Source: Coprinus comatus
Taxonomy: Eukaryota > Basidiomycota > Agaricomycetes > Agaricales > Agaricaceae
Assembly: GCA_034638255.1 (NCBI GenBank)
Contig: JAWPGT010000106.1
Span: 1-63,182 of the forward strand
Direction: 5' to 3'
DNA: 63,182 nucleotides
Made by a program: the position numbers and the translations under genes. A model generated the notes under the pieces. The model saw only the letters and a list, made by a program, of their open reading frames with translations. It did not search any database and had not been told where the DNA came from. Shown here in pieces: positions 1 to 10,861 of the stretch; position 1 is the stretch's first letter; every line of letters begins with the position of its first letter.

Positions 1-2622
1 AAGTCGTGCCATGGGGATCCGTGAACAAATTTAAGATGTACTCACATTTTTTTAGAAGACGCGAGTAGTTCAATTCCAATGAACGTGTGGCCGAGGACGC
101 AGGTAGTGTCCCGTAACCTTTCATACGAGGCCAATATTGAAAATGAACTTTGATTGTTTTGCCCTGTTCAATTGTGAAAATCTTCGGGTTGAAACATGGT
201 AGTCCATCTTGAATAAGTGAGTAGCCCACCCACATGGGGTACATAACACTGGTCGCAATCACAGCTGCATTGCCAGTATGCTGGAAGTTCAGAACTCGTT
301 CAGCAACAGAAATAACTTCAACGAGTCCTGCAAATTGTTCAGCGTTCGACTCTCGAACTCCCTCTATATTCTTCCAACACAGCTCCAATAAACTCGTGAT
401 TCCATATGAGGTCCATTGGTAGCAGGCAGGGTACATCTGGTATTGCATCAGTCGTTGGTTTCAACAAGTCATAATACAACTTTCTCATACCTCAGGTTTG
501 AAAACGACAAGGGAATCCATCATCATGTCATACAAACTGCCATGATTCATAATTCCAGCAAGTCGGTATAAGATTTCTTCGAAAATAAATCTATAAGCAT
601 TGATTATATTAGATTATGATCTGTCTCCATCTCGTTCATTCAGACTTACTTTCCAGTTCGTTTGTCTTCATCAAGTGCTTGAATATCAATCGTGTACACA
701 TTCTCAAATCGAAAATCTTTGCAAATACCCGGGTTGTTCAGTTTGATTTGGAATTCTTGGTGCGGTAATCGGTGAGTGCAATGTCGTTTAGCTTTGTGAG
801 CAATAGTAACATCCTTGTCGTTGCTAGCAAGTTCCCCACCTGCCACTCGAGTAATCAATCCTTTTTGTGCATCATGCCATTGCGCACTATTGCCACGTAT
901 CGCGTGCATGGCTGCATTGTACCCTTGCGACGACTGCCCACGGATCACACGTGGTGTCTCGTCCTCATCTTCGCGTGGTATCGTTCGGTTAATCTCGTTC
1001 ATGAGATTACGCACAGTTGGCATCAAATCATTTGCTTGATAGTGCCCAGCAGTACAAAGTGATGCTTGTGGGAAGAATTGAAGTTCGGTTCGTACAGGTG
1101 GCACATAATCTTCATCTTCATATTCCGGTCGTGAGGCAACATATGTGTCGTTGTAAAGTAGTTTCAATTTATCGACTTCCATTAATAGCCCATTGAATTC
1201 TTCATCTTCATAATATTTGGCCAATGCTCGCTGTATTGGGTATCCCTCTTCATCGTAAATGTGGACCAGTCGGTTGTCTTCAGTTCGGTACGCCATTTGT
1301 TCGAGTTCATTTAGGGTTACGACTTGACGGTTATCTTCATTCCAATCATCATAAACATTCTCATGCCCTTCAATAATTTCTGCTGTGTTCAGATAGGTGT
1401 ATCCGGCAATTGGTCCGACTCTGAAGTATCTCTCTTAGCTTATGGAAGACATTTGCGTAAACATATTCATTACTTACCGAGCATGGGTCGCAATCGCAAC
1501 AGACATATATCGTATTTCAGCCCAGTTTCGGTCAACCTCCCAACTGTTCCCCTCTTGTCCGATGTTGACACCAATAGGGTGGTTTTGACCATAGCGCGAT
1601 GTCACAGCTACAGGACGTCTAGAAGTGAAGAAATTATCTTCTTTCCATTCATCTGGCATATCATCCAACCAGTCCTGATAATGTTCCTGTATTATCCGAT
1701 GTAAAAGTCGCATCTTGGCAACATTAAGGTGTATCTTCTTGTCACTGGTTATATTATTCATTCATTAGAAATGAAAGAAATGGTAAAGAGACAGTAACAC
1801 ATACTGGATATTCGTAGCATAGTAAAATTCATCATCATCGTCAACATTGGGATATGTCACAAATGTTGATTCGTTCGAGTTTGGCATCCTCCTCAGCATA
1901 TTCGCAAGAAACATGACAACACGACGTCGTTGAGTCTTGTTGAGGATCGTGGTGGGGCCGGTGTTGGACGTCCGGGGTGGGAAAAACACATCTTCATCAA
2001 AAAAGCTGTTCGGCGCCCATGCTAACCATGCATCTTCGCCAGAATGACTCCTCCCTATCCACACCATTGATCCAGTTGGATCAAATCCAAGCTGAACGTT
2101 CTTGCAGTTGAAACGTCGATATGTGTATTTAAGGTCCAGAGTGAACTCGTATGTATGGTGCGTTTCAACATTCGGTAACATTGCTGCTAACCCAATATCT
2201 TTTCCGACAACCACCAAGAGATCAAGGTAACTGGTCCCATAATTCCAGTGTATATTGGGATTGGACGGATTTTCAATCTCTTGTTCAGTAAGTTGAATTT
2301 TGGTGCGGGTGGAAAGAAGATGCATGGCAGCGGCTGAGTTGCCGGACTCAAACGTTCGTTTGAAGGCCGATAACCGCATAGTCGACTGTGTCTTGTTAAA
2401 GAACGATTCCCGGTGATCATCGTCAACAGGCCTACGTGAGGGAGAACCTAAAAGTAAGGATTGGGCGGGAGCGTTGTTTGCTGATGGGTCATAGAAAATT
2501 TCGGGGACTTCAGTTACATCAAAAGGATTCAGGAGATGTTGTGATGGGATAGGAACTTCTTCATCGTTGATAATGATACGGTGGTCGGCACCTAAGGTAA
2601 TATTATCTTCTCCAAACATCAT
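1..2622 (-). CDS. Uncharacterised large protein A, C-terminus beyond window
   Basis: I do not recognise this protein. The chosen start (MMFGEDNITL, base 2622) follows a C-rich tract. Exon 1 runs to about 1807 and joins in frame, over a GTATGT...CCAG intron, to an exon encoding HDKKIHLNVAKMRLL near 1750. Further exons cover about 1296-646 and about 590-1, so the gene leaves the window on the left. The protein is soluble-looking, with no signal peptide or membrane helix in the visible part, and has Asp/Glu-rich patches (VDDDDEFYY, YEDEDYVPP). Same strand as the ParB-like gene B, which ends about 510 bp upstream of this start. The consistent frame use and clean splice sites indicate a real gene; function is unknown. 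A lineage-specific Agaricomycete family is my inference. Confidence 0.55.
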
Positions 2623-2639
2623 AGTTGCAGAACACAGTT

Positions 2640-2653
2640 GGGGGGGGGGGGGG
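2640..2653. repeat. 14-base G homopolymer upstream of gene A
   Basis: Fourteen consecutive G on the plus strand, so C14 on the coding strand, about 18-31 bases upstream of the gene A start codon. It probably lies in the 5' untranslated region or core promoter. Length is likely to vary between isolates or reads. Confidence 0.85.
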
Positions 2654-3133
2654 TTGTACTTTTTGCGTTGTCGTTTTCAATTTGACTACCTTGTGTTTAT
2701 ACCACACAACTAGCAATTATGACTCTACTTTAGTGATCGTTGTAATATTCAATGTATTTGATTGATCGGGATTTCTGTACATTTCCGCGCCATTCATTTA
2801 TAATGTTATTATACTTAGAACTCGGGCCGTAGGTGAATATTCGAATTCAATGCTTGGGTTTCAACGGACTTCAAAGGGCTCTCCTCCATTGTTCTTATGT
2901 ATACCTATAGGTCACGATGTAATGACTACGCCACCCCTGTCTCATTCAAACTGATTGTGTTGTGTTGTTCGGAACTTTATTTGGACAAGGACTGATGCTG
3001 ATGCACTCATCACAATCCGTAAACAAGCAGAAATGAGAAAAACATGTATATCCTCCTAAGATATGCAGAAAACAAATATATGATGGATGTTATGTAGGAG
3101 GATATTACTTTGAGATGACATATGAAGACCCCT
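2654..3133. other. Intergenic spacer between genes A and B
   Basis: AT-rich spacer holding the gene A upstream region and the gene B 3' end. I see no convincing ORF, RNA gene or long repeat in it. Confidence 0.5.
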
Positions 3134-6100
3134 TTATTTCTTGGAAGACGCCTTGCGGCGAGGATTTGCACGTTGTTCACGACGGGCTTCAGTAACAAGG
3201 ACCTTCTTTGGCCCATCGGACTCAGGGTTATCTGTAACGAGAGTGTGAGATGAATCACATAATATGAGAGTGGAACACAACTGACTTGGGGAGAGGGCAC
3301 GCTTTTTGCCTGGAATAAAAGTAAATAAAAAGTGAGATAGGTAATACCAAGAGCACATTACGGGACATACTGGCTGAACGAGAGGCTGAAAATCATAGTG
3401 AGATGACAATAAGCATGATGAACGTAGTATACAAACTTACAAACGCTGACTTCTTCTTCTTGATCAATATCAATCGGGGGTGTTACATTGGACTCAGCAA
3501 GAGGAGAAAGGGGAGAACTAAGATCGATGTCCATTGCATGTTCAGAAGACGAAGGAACCTGTTGGGTAGATGGTGTTGGTAGATCAATAACTGAAGGAAC
3601 TTCTGTTGTCATGGATAACGATCCCGAAGATTGGTAAAGAGACTTGTCGACTGATGAAGTGACATCTGTATTGGCTGAAGAAGCAGACACTTGGGTCTCA
3701 AGAGCTGCATCGACCTCGATTGAGAGAGGAACTGAGGTATGGTGAGTGTCCCTGACAGTTGATGGCGACCCAGTAGTCGTCGTGGAATCAGTAGACTCCA
3801 GCTGAGTTTCGACGGCAGTGTTGCTTGTATTTGTCCCGACGTCAGTCCCTCCACTTGCACCAGACACACCTGATGGTCTAACACCTCGTCCTTCCCCTTC
3901 ACTCTCTTCACTGTCGTCATTGTCGTTAACGGATCGACCCTGTGAGACCCGCGTATGTTTCAAGAAAAATATTGGAATATATAACAAAAGAACTTACCTG
4001 TTGACCCTTTGACCAACCTGATAGAGGAACATACGGAAGCCTAATGCGGTCGCCAAAGTCTACATTGTATATCTCATCATTGGGATCCGCTTCCTCAATA
4101 TTCCCTGCTGCTTCTATAGCCTCCTGACGATGTATATTATCACTAAATTTCTGGATTTGAATGTCCTGAGTATCCATAATATGTACGAATACCCTTGTCA
4201 CATACCTTCTCCATTATTCTGAACATCTCCCGGATTTCATCATGTAAAAACAGTGCCGTCGGTTTTGCTTTTGCGTATTTGTGTTTCTGCATCCCATCGA
4301 AGTATTTGGCGAGCGCTTTGGTCGCCTGCTCCCTCGCAACAGCCAAGGATCGTGACTTCTCCAATTTCTTCAGATCAACCTCAGGTGCTTCCTTTCCCAC
4401 ATCCTCCGGCAGCTCAATAAGATCGGGGTAAGAGTACCCACTTATGGTCTCACGGCGCTCAGGGTACCAAGTAACTTCTCGATTTCCACATAACGGGTCC
4501 AGTATTTCTTTGAACGTACGTCGCAGAAATACAGCTGCTTTCGACTTCTTGAACAACCTCCGTCGGTAGCCCTTGACGACAACATCTTCAACGACAGCAG
4601 CTAACGCATACCGCGTGGAATCTCGTTTTGAGTTTCTGATATCACTACTGCGCCAATCTTTCAGAGCTCGAGTGTTTAACATCCAGTAGTCAGGATGAAG
4701 TGTGTTGATGTACTTGTTGCCTTTCTTGCTGCGAACCATGATCATCCAGTTTTGAACTTCAACTGACTTGCTCGTGACGATAGGGAATGATGTTTCGAGA
4801 TGTTTTATTATTTGCTGGTCCGCATGGTGAGGTCGTGTTGCGATTGGAATGTGATCAAGGTCATCCGCCAGTTGATGGAACAATGAAATAAATTTGAATG
4901 GGAACATCGCAAACTAAGAAGAGTCAGATCTATCAAATGTGACTAATCACATATACTTACAGCTTTCGCTGCTTTGACTGCATTGTACTCGCAGTTAAAC
5001 TCCCCAGATTCGTTCTCCTTAAAAACTTGAATAGCATATTGGGACATGTCGTGTGGTGAGGCAAGATCTTTATTGCCCCACGTGAAGTACAACGCATTTG
5101 GACACACCCACGAGACGAACTATATCAAATCTTAAGCTCAGTTTCATGAGATTAACAGTTCACTTACCTCCATCAACGCTTGAGGTATTCGTTGAAACAG
5201 TTGCCCGATACATTCAAGGATTGGAGGAGTAACTAACGGAAGCAGCGGCATATAGTGACATGACGAGTGGTCAATAGAAATCCACTCCAATTTGCTCGCA
5301 ATCGTCGACTTGATCATTGCAACACGCGCGTCAGATAAAGACACTTGTTCCAGACTCCCAACAAACGTCGATTGTACTTGCGTCCAATAATCATTCATTA
5401 AATTGAACCACCCTTCATCCTCAGAGGCAGCAAAATTGGTTGGAACAAAGCGTGATGTAAACCTTTTATCAAGATCAAACAGCATCTGACGTGTCAATAA
5501 TGACATGTCAGCCTTTGACCCGTCTTTCTTCAGACTATTCCACGTCCCCAACACATGCGAACAATATGCCTGTGAAGGCGTGAAATCAGTCCGAGTTATT
5601 GCAGTGAGGTATGCGCCGTTTATTGGCACATCAAACTCATGGACCTGTGTACCAGTGAACAGGCCATGCCAGATGCCAATCGACTCCTCAATATACTCCA
5701 TAATAAACTAAATTCAAACTTCAAATTGTATTTTGTGTCTTAATCTAATAAAATGCTTACCCCTCCTCCATAAGCGTGCAAATTTGACGTGATCCATTGT
5801 TTGTTGAGCGGCGTTTGCATGTAGAAGTTGGATCCGAGATTGAAAACAGAGAGCAAGATTTTTAACGTATGTGGGTTTTGTAAAATTTGAGACATTCCTT
5901 TCTCTTGCGTATCAGAAGCCCCCTTGATGTATTGTTGGAGCTCCTTGTCCTTCCGTAACTTCTCGTATTCGTTAATCTTCATCAAGATGTGGTGGAATTT
6001 TTCAATATCCGTCTCAGGAGTTTGAATAAATTTGCGATTGCGTGAGATGTGACTCGAGAGGTCAGCGTCGTTATGAACCAATGCTTCAAGAAGCCAACTG

Positions 6101-7540
6101 TAAGTAATAATAATTTCCCCCATTTTTCATCATACCTGCGTCGTAGACAATAATTCCCCACTGGCTCAGCTGCCACATCTTCTTCTTGAGCCTTGCGATT
6201 TCTTCCTGCATCTCCCGAATTTCTTCTTCAGAAACCCCACCTTTCTTGCCAACAGTGACGCTTGATGTTATGTTCTGTGAAGCTTTGTTGGATCCTGACA
6301 GAACCCCGGCAGTCTCTACCTCTTCTTCCTCTTCTACATCTTCGTATTCACCCCCATCATCATCCTCATATTCAACCCAATCTTCATCAGCTTCAGGATC
6401 AGCATCTCGCTCTTCTCGCTCAGCTCGATCATATTCATCCTCTTCGTCCTCATCACCCTCACCATCTTCTTTCGCTTTCCCCTTATCTTTCTCATTCTCA
6501 TTCTCATCCACATCCTCCTTCTCGACATCCTGCTCTTTGTTGTTCTTGTTGTTGTCGTTGTCGTTGTTCTCGTTCTCTTTCTCTTTCTCTTTCTCTATCA
6601 CGTTCTCGTTCTCGTTCTCTATCTCCTTTTCATTCCCTTTCCCTTGGTCCTTATCCCGATTCCCACTAATCGACGTTGTTGGTTGAAGTTGTCCACCCGT
6701 TGTCATTTTCCTCGTAATTGTAGAACTCATTTTGTTAGACAACCTACTCTCCACTTGGCTCAGCTTCTTCTGAAGCTTCATTCGTGCAAGCAGTACAGCA
6801 TCTCGTCGATGTTGCCCCCCAGCAACTTGCAAACTCTTCCTTCCTTGTCCCTTGTCTGATAATACCAAAGGGGGCGCATTGGGACCCAATATAAAACTTG
6901 TTTGGACACATGAAGGATCAAGATCGTCCTTGATCATTACAATAGGAATCATCGCAGCTTCCGAGAATGGATTGAAATCATCCGTAAGAAACGTGTTCAC
7001 CAACACATTTACACCGGAATCTGTGATAGGCCGTGGGTTGAAGTGGCCGAATTCCATAGGGAGAGGAGGATTGACAATGTCAAAGACATTGACGGACAGT
7101 ATTGCTTGATGCGTCTTCTCGATCAGTGATGGAGGCTCATTGGCTAATTCGAGTATGAGTGAAAGTATACTACTGAATCCTGTAAGACACTTACACCTTG
7201 AAGATGGTTGTCCAAGAACAGTGGATCGACCATCAGCTCCTTGCCTGTTGATCTCAATATTAGTATTGCGATTGATATGTGATATCGTCTTGGTTTACAT
7301 ACCTCCCAGCTGCAAATTGACTAAATGCTTTGCCACCTCTAGGCTTTGCACGATTCGATGGACTCGCAGTAATCTAATTCAAATCGTCTTTGCATCAGCA
7401 CATAACATACGATCGTACAACACGTAGATTAAATTATTACTTACCTTTTTGGTTCCTTCCTTCCTTCCAGCATCCTGCTTCTTCAATGTTTTCCTGGGAG
7501 CTGGTGCGCTCTTTTTTTGACGATTTCCTGGCTCACTCAT
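3134..7540 (-). CDS. Large uncharacterised protein B with a ParB/Srx-like motif
   Basis: Starts at MSEPGNRQKKSAPAP (7540). It is spliced from about ten exons with short GT-AG introns, for example after KEGTKK and after FSQFAAGR. In the exon at 7130-6130 a stretch HFNPRPITDSGV...VAGGQHRRDAVLLARMK resembles the ParB/sulfiredoxin-like fold, whose hallmark is GxHRRxxA. It is followed by a long Glu/Asp/Asn/Lys low-complexity run (about 6690-6320) and a short coiled coil (EEEIREMQEEIARLKKKM). Middle exons (6120-4150) are globular and unrecognised. The C-terminal exon near 3900-3450 is Ser/Thr-rich, and the protein ends in a basic tail (PRRKASSKK). Length is roughly 1,300-1,400 residues. Nuclear location is an inference from the basic and acidic tracts. 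The ParB match rests on one motif and needs a profile search. Confidence 0.5.
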
Positions 7541-8391
7541 TCTGGTACAGTATATAAGAAGAGATTGATTTCAATATAGATAGATCATCCATGCGTCGGA
7601 ACATGAATATTCCGGAAATCACCACCTCTCACGTGTCCGTTCATTCATATTACCACATCATGCGATGTATATAGCTATATAAATTATATTCATTATGATC
7701 AACATTGATGTTCTGACCGTGTCTATGTTGTGTATTACAAGTCATATAATGTATGGAGCACCAACTAGGAAGTAATGACAAGTGAGAATAGTATCACAGT
7801 TGTATGTGGTTCATATTAGTGACCTGGTTGAACTTAGGTGGTATGAAAGATTTTGGACAACACCAACATGTATGTATGACATATCAATAATATATTGTTC
7901 ATGATGATACTAGCATAGCTCAATTGTTATACTCAATGTCAATACATGTGTATTCAACCATACTGTATCTCAAATATGTACGCACATCCCAATGGGTGGA
8001 CCTGCGCCGTTCTTGAGCTCACTGGATATTATTCTGTCATTTCTATCATGTAAAATCAGTCACGGATCCTACCCATGTGACTCGCGCCGTTCTGACAGTA
8101 ACAAATTTGATTGTTGCTGTCAGGAATTACATGCAGGTCGGGCTGCGATGACTCGCGTGTTATCTTGGTGCTACATATGAATTGTCTTGATTTCTGCCTG
8201 GGACCTGTGTGGGCTCTTGTAAACAAGGGTTAGCGGCCGATCTCTGGAAAGGGGGTCTTTTTAATGGTTTGTTGGCTATAATCCCTTGTTTAACCCACAT
8301 TTTGGATGAAAAGTGCTGTCTAACCATGGTCTAACCCTACGCAAGTTGTAAAAAGGTAGGTAGAATAAGTTTTTTTCTCTGTCGATTTTCT
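7541..8391. other. Intergenic region upstream of gene B
   Basis: AT-rich, presumably holding the gene B promoter. No convincing gene seen. It contains the inverted repeat at 8093-8122 and, near 8220-8300, sequence that may be untranslated remnant of the adjacent retroelement. Confidence 0.4.
8093..8122. repeat. 12-bp inverted repeat with 6-base loop
   Basis: TGACAGTAACAA (8093-8104) is complementary to TTGTTGCTGTCA (8111-8122) with a single G-T wobble, separated by ATTTGA. It is a local hairpin with no gene assigned; it could be a small element remnant. Confidence 0.6.
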
Positions 8392-9337
8392 CTAACATTC
8401 TAACCCCCTAACCCCCTCACTACTCTCTTCACTTGATTCCTCACTACTACTCCAATCCACTTTCTTCTTCTTCTCCTTCCTTCTTGTCTTCCTAGATCCG
8501 CCCCTCGACACCATCTTCCTCAAGACAAATCTCCCTGCCTCCATCGCCTTTTCCAATTCTGGTACTTCTGAGCTTTCGTAAGTACTGTCTCTTGTTTCTA
8601 ATCGATCTCCTATTGTGTATCTGAGATCTTTTGGCAACCCTTTCCAGAAGTACTCATCTCTCTGCTTTTCTGTAATAACAGTTGCCTCCATTAGATCTGC
8701 CGCGACAATCCAAAATCTCCTGTAGTAAGCTTCCAGATCCTCCTCATCCCTCATCCTCCCCTTTGCTGTTTTCTTCACTAACTTTTCTAACTGCGTCACT
8801 GTCGGCTTACTCCCCATTGATGCCTTCGTGTATGCACCTATGATTTTCTTCTTCAAAACCTCATAATTGCTTCCGTACCCTTCCAACCTCTTCCAAAATG
8901 CCTTTGTCTCCTTATCCACATACTTCAGCACCATCTTTGACTTCTCCTTCGTATTCAATCCATTCTGTTCTGCCGCTTCTTCAAATTCTTCCAAAAATTC
9001 CTTTAAGTCTTCTGGGTTTCTGGAATCAAACTCTGGTGCCCTCTTACTCCCCGGTAAAGGCATCCCAGCCACTCCTAATTGTGACATCGTTTCCCTTTTT
9101 ACTCCTGTAACTGGTGGTGTGAGTGTCTCCTGTACTGGTGTAACTATAAATTGACTAAAAAGTTCCCTTCTAGCGTTCGCTCGTAATGTATCTTCCTCTG
9201 GCAGAACTTCAGTCTTCGTCACGTTTGACTTCGTCTTTAGAGCTCTTCTCCTTGGGCTGTACGCTGGAACGTTCTTCTGGTATGTTCGCTTTCTTGTTTT
9301 TAACGTGTTTGGTGTAGAGACCGCCAGTCGTGTCAGT
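8392..9337 (-). CDS. Gag protein remnant of an LTR retrotransposon (Ty3/gypsy-like)
   Basis: The ORF reads from after a stop near 9338. Its first ATG is at 9222 only if the GTG-read start is accepted, so the true start is unclear. The central part carries retrotransposon Gag features: EDLKEFLEEFEEAAEQNG, KYVDKETKAFWKRLEG, EDLEAYYRRFWIVAADL and a hydrophobic FWKGLPKDLRYTIGDRL segment, as in gag domains of fungal Ty3/gypsy elements. It ends in a basic and Ser/Glu-rich tail. No CCHC zinc knuckle, protease, reverse transcriptase or integrase follows, so only the gag part of the element survives. It lies between the gene B promoter and a Ser/Pro-rich gene. Gag is the structural particle protein of the element; this copy cannot move on its own. 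Confidence 0.7.
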
Positions 9338-9501
9338 TATGTAGGTAGGGTGATAGATGGGCTCTCTGCGAGCGGTGGGCTCCAATATGTGGGGATGAGT
9401 TCGAGTCTGGAGAGCGAGTACGAAGTGGAAATACAGAAGGAGTCCGTAAAATAAGTTAAACGAGAATCTTCTGAGGATAGTAGAACTTTAAATAGAGGAC
9501 G

Positions 9502-9509
9502 TGATACCA
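9502..9509 (-). other. Possible primer-binding site of the retroelement
   Basis: The coding strand reads TGGTATCA, the usual start of a tRNA-complementary primer-binding site in LTR retrotransposons, about 160 bp upstream of the gag reading frame. No LTR is recognisable upstream because another gene ends only some 16 bp away. Eight matching bases is weak evidence. Confidence 0.3.
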
Positions 9510-9525
9510 TCCTCGATGGCCTCAC

Positions 9526-10852
9526 TTAGCCAAATGGCCGCTCCCACATAGGCCACCTCACCACCCCATCCCTGTTTCCACTTGGTGATTTCGGTGCAAC
9601 ATAAGAAGCAGGACTTTCCGGTCTCATACTCATTGTCAAATTATCCAAACTAGCACTTCTCCCTCCTCCAATTACAACCGAATCTTTGCTATCTCTAGCT
9701 TGTTGAAGTTGAGCAATAGAAGGACGTACAAGTTCGAAATCCAGCTCTTCTACTTGAACTGTACTAGTACCCCCATTCCCATTACCATTTCCCACATCAC
9801 TACCATTATCCAGTCCAGAAGCCGAAACCGAATTTTTACTCCTATGTCTTTTCAAATTCGGCAACGAAAGTTTAGTTCTAATAGAGGATTCCGAACCATA
9901 AGTGAAGTAGTCGCAGGTATAGAAACCATCGAACGAGTAGTATCACATTGTAATGAACCCGAATCCGAATTGATTGTCATTGTCGAAGAGAAATGGTCTT
10001 TGAGATTCGAAGGTGAAGGAGGTGGTATGTTATCTTTGAATGTATCGAATGGACCATCGAATCAGTCCTGGATCTTGCAGGTGAAGGTGGACTAGAGGAA
10101 GGAGGAGCTGTGATAGAAAATGTAGGCCTTGAGGTAATAACTTCATTCAATGTCGATCTTGAATTAACGTGATGTAGTGGTCTCAAACTTGAAATAGAAA
10201 CCGTAGGTGAAGGGACAGTAGTGGGAGCAGAAATTGAAAATAAAGTCGAAGATTGGGCAAGTGGGCTTGGAGGTGATCGAGGAAGAGAAGGAGGATAAAG
10301 TCTAGAACCAGAAGTGGAATTGGTATGATGGTGTGGGAGTGAAAGAGGTGAAGGTCGAAGAGGCGAAGATTTTAAAGGTTTCGGTTGTTGAGGAGATTGC
10401 AAAGCAGTCGTCGAAACTCCTCGGACACTAGGTCTGAGGCTGGCTGGGACATCTCTGGACATTTGCATTTCGGTAGGTTTTAAACCCTCTTCTCGACTAC
10501 TAGTAATAGATATATAAATATCACCACTAACAATACAAATGAACGAGACTCACCTGAATCCCAACCATACATCAATCTGAGGCTGCGAATCAAACGCCGA
10601 GAAGCTTCTACTTCTAGGACGCATACCCGGCTTCTTTGGAAGGAAATTCTGTCTACGAATAGGAGAAGGCGAAGGTTCAACCGAAAAGACAATAGGAATG
10701 GGACCGGTCGCATACATCATGTCAACCTCTGTTCTTCCGTAAATTGTTGGACCCTTTGATAACATTCCAGGAAGTAAAGCAGCCGGAGGAGTACTGGTGA
10801 TGAAGCAAGTGGTCTTGCCCCAAGAAGATTTGGAGTCGTTCTCGTCCTTCAT
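9526..10852 (-). CDS. Ser/Pro-rich protein of unknown function, frame-broken
   Basis: Reads from MKDENDSKSSWGK (10852). An intron with donor GTGAGT near 10553 ends before an exon starting about PTEMQMSRDVPASLRP. The product is rich in Ser, Pro and Thr, with basic RPRSRSFSAF and SLPNLKRHRSK patches, and ends WPMWERPFG. No known domain recognised. The frame changes twice, near 10036 and near 9900. Each change is repaired by adding one base, the first inside an AAA run, after which the sequence keeps the same composition. It starts directly at the point where the neighbouring FunK1 kinase is cut off, so the two may have been joined by a rearrangement. It may be a real gene with sequence errors or a decaying duplicate. 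Confidence 0.4.
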
Positions 10853-10861
10853 TATTTATTG

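Noticed and set aside
6186..6686. Long plus-strand Ser-rich frame
   Set aside because: Antisense shadow of the Glu/Asp/Lys-rich repeat region of gene B.
8392..9222. Domesticated host gene instead of retroelement gag
   Set aside because: Gag motifs and a nearby primer-like site favour an element remnant; domestication is noted only as a possibility.
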